Source: Marinimicrobium agarilyticum DSM 16975 (GTDB lineage Bacteria > Pseudomonadota > Gammaproteobacteria > Pseudomonadales > Cellvibrionaceae). From it: DNA of 64,000 nucleotides. Each line of letters opens with the position of its first letter. Position 1 is the stretch's first letter. The notes beneath the pieces were generated by a model, which was not told where the DNA came from, did not search any database, and saw only the letters and a list, made by a program, of their open reading frames with translations. This document shows positions 37,401 to 44,926 of this stretch, in pieces. Position numbers and translations under genes: made by a program. The stretch spans positions 372,001 to 436,000 of the forward strand of contig NZ_AUHU01000003.1 of NCBI RefSeq assembly GCF_000423345.1, in the 5' to 3' direction.

Positions 37401-38606
37401 AAGTACACCTACGACGCCCGCGGCAATTTGATCGAAGAGCGTCGCGGGAAAGGCGGCAAGCTCGTCACCCAGTACCACTACAATCTGGCCAATCAGCTGG
37501 TCAAAGTGGAGCGGAACGGTCAATGCACTGAATACCGCTACGACCCCCTGGGCCGCCGTATCGCCAAGCGTTCCGAGGCGCAGGAAACCCGCTTCCTCTG
37601 GGCCGCCGACCAGATGGTGCGGGAAACCTCGGGTGAGCACACCAGAACCTACGTCTATGAACCCGAAAGCTTCCGCCCCCTGGCGATGGTCCAGAACGAG
37701 CAGATCTACCACTACCATCTGGACCACCTCGGCACTCCGCGAGAGCTGACCAGCGACACCGGCGACATCGTCTGGAAAGCCCGCTACCGCACCTACGGCA
37801 ACGCCGCCATCCAGGCCGTCGACGACATCGACAACCCCATCCGCTTCCAAGGCCAGTACTTCGACGAAGAAACTGGGTTACACTACAACCGGCATCGGTA
37901 CTATAATCCCGAGACGGGGCAGTTCACCACTCAGGATCCGATTGGGTTGTTGGGGGGTGTTAACAACTATCAGTATGCGCCGAACCCCACTCAGTGGGTT
38001 GATCCTCTAGGGCTAAGCTGCAAAGAGGATAAATATAAGTCGACTCCATTGTTGAGTGAGTATGAGGGCGAAAACAACCCAAATAACCCTCAGCGTTGGA
38101 ATGCGCCCATGGTTTGTGATTATTTTAATGGGCGCCAGTTAGAGAAGCATGAGCTTGATGTGAAGGATGGTCTGTTGGTTGAAAAGGCAACAGGGCTACC
38201 TTTTGATACCGCTGACTCTAATACGCACTGGGGGGACGCGATATTTATAATGGATCCCCAAGGTCGCATTTTCGCTTCGAAAACTCAAATTCCCTTTGAA
38301 CTACATCACTCCAGCTTAAGCCAGGGACAACCGGTATCGGCGGCAGGGGAGATTAACGTAGCCCACGGGAGGCTGTTGACCTCTTCTAATAAAAGTGGTC
38401 ATTATGCACCTAGCAATACTCTTAATAATCAATTTTTCGAGGAACTGGAGTCTCGTGGTATGAGCTCGCGTGAATTAGATGAAGTGGAACGCGGAGGCTG
38501 GAAAGAAGATGGTACTCCGATGAAACCTGTGAAGCACAAGAGCTTTAAAGAAGCTGAGAGCTGGAGTCCAGGAGATAAAATTCCTTACGATTGGGACGAG
38601 TTTTAA
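34425..38606 (+). CDS. RHS-repeat polymorphic toxin with an IQM-like C-terminal domain
   Basis: A 1393-residue RHS protein. Residues about 1-170 form a variable, Pro/Glu-rich head. ECATEGEPISMISGEELL starts the RHS shell, followed by many YxxxG(R/Q)L-type repeats to about 1170. The core ends with RYYNPETGQFTTQDPIGLLGG and the self-cleavage type motif NPTQWVDPLGLSC. The last 190 residues differ in base composition (AT-richer). They hold FELHHSSLSQGQPVSAAGE and SGHYAPSNTLNNQFFEEL, resembling plant IQM proteins (from memory, untested). Lipid, nucleic acid or protein target unknown. The next gene is the candidate immunity protein. Type VI delivery is possible but no machinery is in the window. 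Confidence 0.82.
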   Translation: MDAKDSHYGPMKHILRLPRTGQQYKLVSSTAQPSQTPTQRPLQLSERQQSTLLAEVEVMPPSNWAQLWEAVKPANKPPLADAPSVKAALAELLKSQQLRWLSHNPTEELKKAKGTRGSQPIQGKLEKAAYGGTHSGQSVDSAAPEAGDAGGDDATPVGKSPAKDGTPPVKECATEGEPISMISGEELLQLTDARLPGPMPLDWTRTYRSSQCQDVGLGAGWTHTGCETLTLSEDQAYYRDADGRDISLPLPEIKQTSRHWSEGLALERVSETGFLLRQEGQWTKRFAARAAHRDTLLLVQLQHPAYRPEKVVLGEREPERGFAINLRYSAAGRLQAFEGNWGKSLELTRDASHRVTGLALVDGASGRQKTLAQYRYSEEGDLIVHRNAAGAEERYQYSNHLIRERQLKSGFRFFFEWDGDAPGARCTRQWGERGIYDYRFEWDPDHKCSRATDSRGHTREYTYNDYGQVVTETDPEGGRHQYAYDQGRKTAYTDPEGRTTRYFYDEDKRPAGLEDALGQRVSLGYFNNRPTRFKDKNGHLWTRRYDQRGLLTELKDPFGLATHYRYNRMGLLTDVRDPSGNRTQYQWSPAGELLSVTDPDGHQRRLHHNDWGQLVQVDIRLKGRIKAGSIRFSYTDTGQLSRVVSANGDTHSYEYNNSDQLTRYSDPRGRVTEFKYDGLSQVVERIDPEGHRLQYEYDNERNLTALINENGERYEFVYDGNERLIKEIGFDGRVQHYQYNAAGHLTQHLDAGEVLTRFERDPLGRLQTLSRRQIGSDEVQEQTRFAYDPAGQLTEAYNEHQYLKFDYNPYGKVTKEHHCDLNGKRERLLSTAQDIDFRYIWPGLRSGMTLPGGDVINYRFDQQLRWTGASFNDQVLADIERDPLGREQARHQGGLTTYSDYDPAGRLLRQHSERRDQKHPGPIQREYGYDAFGNLSQLTDGPDQQRFVYDLLDRLKRVEGTFEEQFHFDPAGNLLGKHGTAQGNRLTLQGDRKYTYDARGNLIEERRGKGGKLVTQYHYNLANQLVKVERNGQCTEYRYDPLGRRIAKRSEAQETRFLWAADQMVRETSGEHTRTYVYEPESFRPLAMVQNEQIYHYHLDHLGTPRELTSDTGDIVWKARYRTYGNAAIQAVDDIDNPIRFQGQYFDEETGLHYNRHRYYNPETGQFTTQDPIGLLGGVNNYQYAPNPTQWVDPLGLSCKEDKYKSTPLLSEYEGENNPNNPQRWNAPMVCDYFNGRQLEKHELDVKDGLLVEKATGLPFDTADSNTHWGDAIFIMDPQGRIFASKTQIPFELHHSSLSQGQPVSAAGEINVAHGRLLTSSNKSGHYAPSNTLNNQFFEELESRGMSSRELDEVERGGWKEDGTPMKPVKHKSFKEAESWSPGDKIPYDWDEF

Positions 38607-38917
38607 TGGTAGAAGATACTCCTCCGCAGGGACTAAACGCGCTTCTATACTTTCTTAACTACGTGACGGATCTGTCAACTGAGCCAGTTCTACCGGATCA
38701 TTTGATGCAGCAAATTGAGTCTGCCTACAAGCCAGAGATGGTAAGAATGATGTGTGAGGCTCTAAAGTGGTCGGTTGAGCATCCTGAGTTTGACTTTGAA
38801 GAACAGATACCATTGAGTTACAAGAACGAAGAAATTTACCTATACCTTGAAAAGGTGGATCGGCTTTTTGAAAGCAAAGGAATTTGCTGTAAATTTTTTC
38901 GACAAAAGGATGGTTGA
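38606..38917 (+). CDS. Candidate immunity protein for the RHS toxin
   Basis: A 103-residue acidic protein (ILYFLNYVTDLST-type helix near the N-terminus; MVRMMCEALKWSVEHPEFDFEE in the middle) with no family I recognise. Its ATG overlaps the RHS stop by one base (TAATG), the standard coupling of toxin and immunity. It is AT-richer than the surrounding chromosome, as is the toxin tip. The role is inferred from position. Confidence 0.65.
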   Translation: MVEDTPPQGLNALLYFLNYVTDLSTEPVLPDHLMQQIESAYKPEMVRMMCEALKWSVEHPEFDFEEQIPLSYKNEEIYLYLEKVDRLFESKGICCKFFRQKDG

Positions 38918-39132
38918 AACGATGTGCGCTAGATCTGACGCTTAACCTATATTGGTTTGGGTCTAGCTCTGACCGTTATAAAGTGAATCCTAGCTGAGAA
39001 GATAGAGACAAATTTTGGTAGAGCTATAATTAAACATTTTTATAAATTAGGGCGAGTTCAGACGAAAAAGAGACTATCTTGAGGGGTGCTTTTGAAGGGG
39101 CAGAACGATTTAAAAATAGAATATGCATTAAA

Positions 39133-39840
39133 ATGAATAATCTATTTAAAAGGTTTAAGGTCAATAGAAAGGGGGTGGACTATATTTGTTCAGATGTTCA
39201 TGGTCACTTCTCCTTGCTTGAAAAAAAGCTAGAAAAAGAAAAATTTAACCCAAAGGTCGATAGGGTTTTCTGTCTCGGAGATTTGGTTGACCGAGGTCCT
39301 GAGAGCGAACTTGCGTTGAAGTGGCTAGATTACGATTGGTTTTTTTCAATTCAAGGAAACCATGAGCGCATGCTCATTGATTCGGTTGATCAATCCTCCG
39401 GTCATATGTTTTCTCAATGGTATGCTTGGGGCGGGTCTTGGGCAGAAGCTCTGACGCGGGACGAGTTGATGCTGTTCTATGAGCGGTTCGTCAACTTGCC
39501 TGTTGCGCTAGAACTTAATCTTCCTGACGGTAAAAGAGTTGGGTTGGTTCATGCAGAGCTTCCAGATAGCTGTGATTGGAATGATGTGAAGCAGGAGCTT
39601 CAAAAAAGCGATAAGTCTGATGTAGAACGGAATCTTCTGATTAGCGATATGCTATGGAAAAAGTCGCAGCCGTATCGGGCGGGTCCTGCGTGTATTGAGC
39701 CGGTTAAAAATATAGACCACGTGTTTCATGGACACACAATAGTTGATTTTATAACGACGCACGCGAATCGAACATTCATGGATTTGGGAAGTTATTTGAA
39801 TGACGACATCGGTCTAATAAGGCCGTTGGATTTTGTATAG
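39133..39840 (+). CDS. PPP-family serine/threonine phosphatase
   Basis: A 235-residue metallophosphoesterase. Metal-ligand motifs are in order: SDVHGHF, FCLGDLVDRGPES, GNHERML, and late VHAELPD and FHGHTIVDF. This matches the PrpA/PrpB and lambda phosphatase type. ATG 39133 gives the natural start; an in-frame TTG 18 codons earlier also exists. The gene is AT-richer than the flanking chromosome. It lies 215 bases after the immunity gene and may be part of the same acquired segment. Substrate unknown. Confidence 0.83.
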   Translation: MNNLFKRFKVNRKGVDYICSDVHGHFSLLEKKLEKEKFNPKVDRVFCLGDLVDRGPESELALKWLDYDWFFSIQGNHERMLIDSVDQSSGHMFSQWYAWGGSWAEALTRDELMLFYERFVNLPVALELNLPDGKRVGLVHAELPDSCDWNDVKQELQKSDKSDVERNLLISDMLWKKSQPYRAGPACIEPVKNIDHVFHGHTIVDFITTHANRTFMDLGSYLNDDIGLIRPLDFV

Positions 39841-40194
39841 GGTGCCGTTTTGATAGTGGTAGGTTAGATGGGAGAGGCGTCATCTGACAATAAATTTCCA
39901 CATCCCCCCGCTCGCTCAATCCCAGAATTTTTAGTGCTTTCGCGACAAGTAGCGCAGTTAGATCGGGCGGACCTCACTGATGCTCAGTCGTCTTGTGTGA
40001 CACTTTCCCTGCTGTGGGCACGCATTCTCTTGACGATTATTTTCGCGCCCCCGTTATAAACCCTCGTTTTTCTATAAAACCTGTGTCGCAATCTCGTTAT
40101 TTCGATTGGCGAAGGCTCAGGTTCTTTTGTAGTCTCCTAAGTAGAATATGTGGTAATGCTCGCGGCAATTCTCGCGACTTGGGGGAAACTTTCT
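39841..40194. other. Intergenic stretch, no gene seen
   Basis: 354 bases. Composition returns from AT-rich to typical for the chromosome. The short open frames (for example from 39868) have no family motif or ribosome binding site. It probably contains the promoter of the 40195 gene, but I cannot place it with confidence. Confidence 0.6.
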
Positions 40195-40875
40195 GTGAAC
40201 AAAATAGTGGTGGTAGCAATTCTGGCGTTGTTAGTGCTGGGAGTCACAACGCTGGCGCTGAAACCCGATCGACCGCAACCGGCTACTGAACGGTCGGGGT
40301 CGTCCAACTCATCTTTGGCGGTTGCCTCTGTGAGTGATCCTTTGCCCGTTGGTGCCGCCAATCCTGCAACCCGTCCCTCTACTGTCCGTTCGGGAGTTTC
40401 GACCTTGCCTGCAACGCCAACGTCCGCGCCCCGCCCATCAGAGGTGGACCTGTGGCGGCTGGACAAAAGTTCTCCCGATACTCGAGTCGACGGACACCCC
40501 GCCAAACGGCTGCAGACTGATCCTGCGCTGGTCGAGCAGTTCCATGTCGGTCAGAAACTGACGATGTACATTCCTCAGCGTGACATGAATGTGGAGGCTC
40601 GCCTGGAAAGCACCCGAAACCAGTCGGCGAATGTGCATATTTTTCAGGGGAAACTCCTGAATGGCAGTGACCAAGGGAGCCTTTTGGTGGCACGCGGAAG
40701 CATCGAAACCCACGTCACCATATCCACGGACGAAGGCACCTATTCCGCGATCATTGATAACGAAACCGGCAGTACCGTATTGATCGACGAGGGTGATATT
40801 ACCGCGGACCAGGTGCCCTTTGAGGATGGCATCCCGGTACCACCCATCGAGCAGGGCCCGCCGCCGGGCGGTTAG
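40195..40875 (+). CDS. Membrane-anchored, propeptide-like protein paired with the metalloprotease
   Basis: A 226-residue protein with an N-terminal hydrophobic anchor (MNKIVVVAILALLVLGVTT), a low-complexity Ser/Pro/Thr linker to about residue 85, then a domain containing FHVGQKLTMYIPQRD, SLLVARGSIETHVTI and YSAIIDNETGSTVLID. That pattern resembles the N-terminal propeptide of reprolysin-type metalloproteases (inference). The M12B gene begins 60 bases downstream and itself has no propeptide. GTG 40195 follows a GGGG-rich patch; an upstream in-frame GTG at 40150 is an alternative. No named family assigned. Confidence 0.65.
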   Translation: MNKIVVVAILALLVLGVTTLALKPDRPQPATERSGSSNSSLAVASVSDPLPVGAANPATRPSTVRSGVSTLPATPTSAPRPSEVDLWRLDKSSPDTRVDGHPAKRLQTDPALVEQFHVGQKLTMYIPQRDMNVEARLESTRNQSANVHIFQGKLLNGSDQGSLLVARGSIETHVTISTDEGTYSAIIDNETGSTVLIDEGDITADQVPFEDGIPVPPIEQGPPPGG

Positions 40876-40935
40876 CCAGAGGTCCTACGACTGTTGCACC
40901 CCCGAAGTACCTGTATCTGTATGTGGAGAGCTGGA

Positions 40936-42699
40936 ATGAAAAAGCAAATGTTCAAAAAAGTGGCCGGAGCCCTGGCGGCGGGAAGTCTTTTATTGGGGGC
41001 GGCGCTCGCTCAAGCCGCCCCTCTGGTTGACGTGTTGGTCCTTTACATTGACGAGGCGCAACAAACCAGCGCCGGCCGGGATATCGAGGCCCGAATCGGC
41101 GCCTATATCTCGTACAACAACCAGGCCTTTGAAAACAGCAATGTGGATATGCGACTGCGCCTCGTTGGGGCAGAAAAAGTCGACCTCGATTATACCTATG
41201 TAACCAGCGAAAATCTGGGGGCCCTGCGCAGCAACAGCACCGTGGCGGCCTTGCGCCAGGAATACGGTGCCGATCTGGTTACCCTTCTGAATTTACGGCA
41301 GCCCATGTCGGGCGGTTATATTTGCGGTATTGGCTATATTCCGTGGGGAGATGCCAGTAACGGTCGTTTGGCCAGCAATGCCGGATCGGCGGCGTTCAGT
41401 CTTGTCGGGGTGGACTGCGGGCTGAGCACCTTTGCCCATGAACTAGGGCACAACATGAGTCTCGGGCACTCCTATGTGCAAAACAGTGGCGGTGGCGTCT
41501 GGGAGTGGGCGCGGGGCCATGGTGTACAGGGCCTGTTCAGTACGGTTATGGCCTATCCCCAGTCATATGGCACCAGAAATCAGATACAGATATTCTCCAC
41601 CCCAGATGTGGTTGACTGTTCCGGGCAGCCGTGCGGCGTGGATCGCAGTCAGCCTCAGGGCGCGGATGCCAGCCGAAGCCTGAATAACCTTGCGCAACAA
41701 ATTGCGGACTTCATGCCTCATGTAACGGACATTGATGGGCCGGACCCCGATCTTGAACCCTGCAGTAAACCGGAAGTTGAGGGCAACCTTGTCACCAACG
41801 GCGAGTTTGATACCTTGCTGGGGTGGCAAGCGCTGTTCAACGTGTCCCGTCTGACGCAGGCTGATCAACAAACCGATTGCGTAGACAAGCTCTTGCGGAT
41901 CACGGATCGCACTCAGGTGTATAGCGACGGTTACCACGATTTAGGCAGAAAGTTGGAAGTGAACAACGAGTACCGGTTTACCGCGTCGCTCGGCGTGGCC
42001 GGAGCCGAACGTGACACGGTACGCATTGCGCTTCGCATAGAAGAGGGGGGTGGCATCCGTTATCAGTATCTGGACCCGGTGTCCGTGACCTCGGCTGAAT
42101 TGACGGCTTACAGCGCCAGTTTTCTTTTGGACGCGACGACCGTGCCTGATAGTGTCGGTCTGATTCTCTATGGCCCTCAGCCGGGTGTGGATATTATCGC
42201 GGATGAGGTGGCGCTGGTGGACGTGTCCAACTCCGAGCCCGAACCGGATAACCAAACGGTGCTGAACGAGAGCTTTGAGCGTGAAGCCAGCGGTTGGTCG
42301 AGCTTCGGCGCCAGCCAAACGGCGTTTTCCTCCCGTGCCTCTGAAGGCGACTACAGCCTGCGAAACTATTCGCGCCAGTACAGCTATTCGGGCCCCATGC
42401 GGGAGGTCACGGGACTGTTCGATGCCGAAACAACCTACACCATGACTGCCGACATCTATGTGGAAGATGCGTCGGCAAGCTCCGCAAACGCGAGCGTATG
42501 GATTTACTACGTCGACGATCAAGGCTCCCATTGGCAAAGCGTGCTTAGTACCATGGTATCCACGAACAGTTGGCAGGGTATCGAAGGTGAATTTACGATC
42601 ATGCCGGAGGGCGACATTCGCCAAATGCGCTTTCTGATCGGAGGTCCCAGCGCCGGGAGTGAGCTCTATCTGGATGAGTTGCGGGTAGTGCGTCCTTGA
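40936..42699 (+). CDS. Secreted reprolysin-like (M12B-type) zinc metalloprotease
   Basis: A 587-residue exported protease. A signal peptide ends in LAQA. The catalytic domain starts directly with VDVLVLYIDEAQQT, and has the zinc motif HELGHNMSLGH and a Met-turn in TVMAYPQSYG. Two C-terminal domains follow (about 290-430 and 445-587): GNLVTNGEFDTLLGWQ, and VLNESFEREASGWSSFG with SRASEGDYSLRNYSRQYSYSG. Both read as CBM4/9-type jelly rolls. Substrate may be extracellular protein with a carbohydrate anchor. Possibly regulated by the upstream membrane protein. Confidence 0.87.
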   Translation: MKKQMFKKVAGALAAGSLLLGAALAQAAPLVDVLVLYIDEAQQTSAGRDIEARIGAYISYNNQAFENSNVDMRLRLVGAEKVDLDYTYVTSENLGALRSNSTVAALRQEYGADLVTLLNLRQPMSGGYICGIGYIPWGDASNGRLASNAGSAAFSLVGVDCGLSTFAHELGHNMSLGHSYVQNSGGGVWEWARGHGVQGLFSTVMAYPQSYGTRNQIQIFSTPDVVDCSGQPCGVDRSQPQGADASRSLNNLAQQIADFMPHVTDIDGPDPDLEPCSKPEVEGNLVTNGEFDTLLGWQALFNVSRLTQADQQTDCVDKLLRITDRTQVYSDGYHDLGRKLEVNNEYRFTASLGVAGAERDTVRIALRIEEGGGIRYQYLDPVSVTSAELTAYSASFLLDATTVPDSVGLILYGPQPGVDIIADEVALVDVSNSEPEPDNQTVLNESFEREASGWSSFGASQTAFSSRASEGDYSLRNYSRQYSYSGPMREVTGLFDAETTYTMTADIYVEDASASSANASVWIYYVDDQGSHWQSVLSTMVSTNSWQGIEGEFTIMPEGDIRQMRFLIGGPSAGSELYLDELRVVRP

Positions 42700-42836
42700 A
42701 GGCTCTCTGACGAATTCGAAGAAGGTGGTGCGAGGTGCTTTTGCGAGCGCCTCGCGCTGCGGGTGTCCGTAACAGTACGCTTTATTGGAGAGTGGGCTGT
42801 ACGAGTGGAAACCTAGAAGTATGGAAGGAATCAGGA

Positions 42837-42932
42837 TGTCAGGTGGCGCTTCGCTTACCTGACCTACATTCGAGCCCCCCTGCTTCGTAGGTCAGGTCGG
42901 TCCGACGCTTCGGAGCGAAGCGCCACCTGACA
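42837..42932. repeat. Facing pair of REP sequences forming a nested palindrome
   Basis: Outer arms TGTCAGGTGGCGCTTCGCT (42837-42855) and its complement (42914-42932). Inner arms ACCTGACCTAC (42857-42867) and GTAGGTCAGGT (42887-42897). Each half is a REP (GTAG, GTCAGGT, AAGCGAAGCG, ACCTGAC), feet pointing inward; the right copy carries an extra CGGTCCGACGCTTCGG. The 3' end of the PepSY gene runs into it. Confidence 0.8.
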
Positions 42933-44535
42933 ATAACTCTTCTTGAGCCCTTTGTTTGCTCAGAGTCAGACTTCCAAACCCTGCCGCAATGACCACTGCA
43001 GTGATATCAAACCCCGCCAACACCCAGTCGCCCTGCGCAAGGCTGATCCCCAAGTGGCGGTCGGTGGAAAGCGCATTGATGATAGGGATCATTCCCCACG
43101 CGAAAGCATTGAACGCAAAGAACTCCCGCCAGAGTGTTGTCAGAGGCCGTAGCCAAGCCAGGACAAACGTCATCCCCCAAATAATGAACAAGCTGTGCAT
43201 TTCCCACACCATGCGTCCGCTCCAGTCGGCGGATAACAATCGGTTGGCCCAAAAGTAGGCGGCAATTCCGATCGGGAGTCCCGCGATTACGGCAGCGTAG
43301 AACCGTTCTACATTGGCGTAGGCGAAGCGGTTTTTGAGTTGCCGCTTCTTCAGCCAGTAGAGGCTGCCTGTCGCGATCATTAGCGTTCCCAGTAGACCAC
43401 TGAAAATATAAAGCCAGCGCACACCCCAGTCGGCGAAGAGCCCCTCATGCAGAGCAATCAGGGTTTTCTCCACCGAGGCGGCGCCGCCGTAGAGTTGGTC
43501 TCCGCCCTCAATGCGTTCACCGGTGCTGGCCCGGTACAGAATTTTATGGGGTTTGCCCTGATAGTGGCTCGGGGACGCCTCGTGCAAATAAAACGATAGG
43601 CGTGCGTTCTGGTCGCCCGGGTATAATACGTAGAGCTGATTGATGGGCTCGCCGGCTTCTTTCTGAGCGGCTTCAAGCAATGGGACCACCGGTACCATTG
43701 CAGCTGCCTTGCCGGCTTTGGGTGCCGCCTCGGTGTCGGGGAAGGCTTCGTTTCGAAACGTACGTTCTCCGTCTTCTCCATAATGCGCCGTGACAATGGG
43801 TTGCATAAACGTCACGGCGAAGAATACCAGGCCGCTGTACACGATCATCAGTTGGAAGGGCAGAGCCATGACGCTGGTGACGTTGTGGAAGTCCAGCCAG
43901 GAGCGAGCGTGCCGGAACAGCCGCAGGGTAAAAAAGTCGCGGAAGATTTTACGATGAATGATGACGCCGGACACCAGGCCCACCAGCATCAGTAGGGTGC
44001 ACAGGCCCACCAGCCAGTAGGCGGCGGTTTCGGGCAGGTAGTGCAACTGCCAGTGCAGGCGGTACAGCGCTTTACCGCCACCGGTTTTTCTTGGCTGAAT
44101 CCAGTTTTCGGAGCCGTTTTCCAAAGAGAAGTACTCTGCCTTTCGATCCTGTCGTTGGCCATCGGCTCCGCGCGGCGGTTGCCATTCAATCCATAGGTTG
44201 CCATTTCGCGCGGTGGGTAAGATTACGCCCCACCAAACGGCATCCTGAACGCCGAGTTCCTCCAGCCTGTTTAGGCCATGTTGAACGAGATCGGCCTGAG
44301 TCATGTTGACCCTGCCGTCGGCCGATGGAATGCGGTACTGTTTTTGGTCGGGGTCGAGCGAGGGCTCATTCGACCACTGCATCGCCAAGGGCCGCTCCGG
44401 TTCCATCCAACGGTCGATTTCATAGTGAAAATAACCAATGGTGCCGGTGAGAAAAATAAAAAACATCACGGCGCTGAACAGAATGCCCACCCAGCGATGC
44501 AGCCACGCCATGGATGCGCGAAAGCCGGATTTCAT
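42892..44535 (-). CDS. PepSY-associated transmembrane protein, iron-uptake type
   Basis: A 547-residue membrane protein of the PepSY_TM family, linked to ferric-siderophore reduction or utilisation. MKSGFRASMAWLHRWVGILFSAVMFFIFL starts the first helix. A long periplasmic PepSY-type region (about 45-150) follows and several later helices (YWLVGLCTLLMLVGLVSG, WLYIFSGLLGTLMIATGSLYWL). The start at 44535 is set by a 4-base overlap with the upstream gene. The last residues, LLSGGASLRSVGPT, and the TGA come from a REP sequence, so the native C-terminus has been replaced. It is third in the TonB receptor operon. Confidence 0.87.
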   Translation of the reverse strand: MKSGFRASMAWLHRWVGILFSAVMFFIFLTGTIGYFHYEIDRWMEPERPLAMQWSNEPSLDPDQKQYRIPSADGRVNMTQADLVQHGLNRLEELGVQDAVWWGVILPTARNGNLWIEWQPPRGADGQRQDRKAEYFSLENGSENWIQPRKTGGGKALYRLHWQLHYLPETAAYWLVGLCTLLMLVGLVSGVIIHRKIFRDFFTLRLFRHARSWLDFHNVTSVMALPFQLMIVYSGLVFFAVTFMQPIVTAHYGEDGERTFRNEAFPDTEAAPKAGKAAAMVPVVPLLEAAQKEAGEPINQLYVLYPGDQNARLSFYLHEASPSHYQGKPHKILYRASTGERIEGGDQLYGGAASVEKTLIALHEGLFADWGVRWLYIFSGLLGTLMIATGSLYWLKKRQLKNRFAYANVERFYAAVIAGLPIGIAAYFWANRLLSADWSGRMVWEMHSLFIIWGMTFVLAWLRPLTTLWREFFAFNAFAWGMIPIINALSTDRHLGISLAQGDWVLAGFDITAVVIAAGFGSLTLSKQRAQEELLSGGASLRSVGPT

Positions 44536-44840
44536 GTGAGGGATCCTGAGGGGAGGGTCAATATCAACGCGCTCATGGTTCCGCAGGCGGCGGCCGGAAA
44601 TAGCAAGCCCGCCCAGGCCCGCCAGTGGCTGCGCACGGCGAATGCCCAAAGAAACGCGGTGGTGTACACAATAAAACTGAGCAGCAGCGCCGTCAGGGTC
44701 GCTTGGGCACGGTCCACGGGAAGCAGCAGGCTCAGTAGCAATGGCAGGGTGACACTCAGAACATAGCCTCCCAGCAATGCGGCGACACTGCGGGAGGCTA
44801 TGTCCAGCAATAGTGGAGTGTGGGGTATTGATCTGGGCAT
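44532..44840 (-). CDS. DUF3649 inner-membrane protein
   Basis: A 102-residue hydrophobic protein with three or four helices (AALLGGYVLSVTLPLLLSLLL, ALLLSFIVYTTAFLW, AWAGLLFPAAACG). DUF3649 proteins are typically encoded between a TonB-dependent siderophore receptor and a PepSY protein, as here; they are described as iron-uptake factors of unknown mechanism. GGAG lies seven bases before the ATG. Its stop overlaps the PepSY start by four bases. Confidence 0.83.
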   Translation of the reverse strand: MPRSIPHTPLLLDIASRSVAALLGGYVLSVTLPLLLSLLLPVDRAQATLTALLLSFIVYTTAFLWAFAVRSHWRAWAGLLFPAAACGTMSALILTLPSGSLT

Positions 44841-44868
44841 GATGATTACTCCCTCTACACACGGCAAA

Positions 44869-44896
44869 GAGCGCGAAGGCCTAAACCTCCGCGCTC
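44869..44896 (-). terminator. Hairpin between the receptor gene and DUF3649
   Basis: GAGCGCGAAGG pairs with CCTCCGCGCTC (one mismatch) around a 6-base loop. On the minus strand it is followed only by TTTG. It may attenuate rather than end transcription, since the next gene is on the same strand and close. Confidence 0.45.
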
Positions 44897-44926
44897 AGAG
44901 CTTGTTGATAGCAGCGGGCCTCGTGT

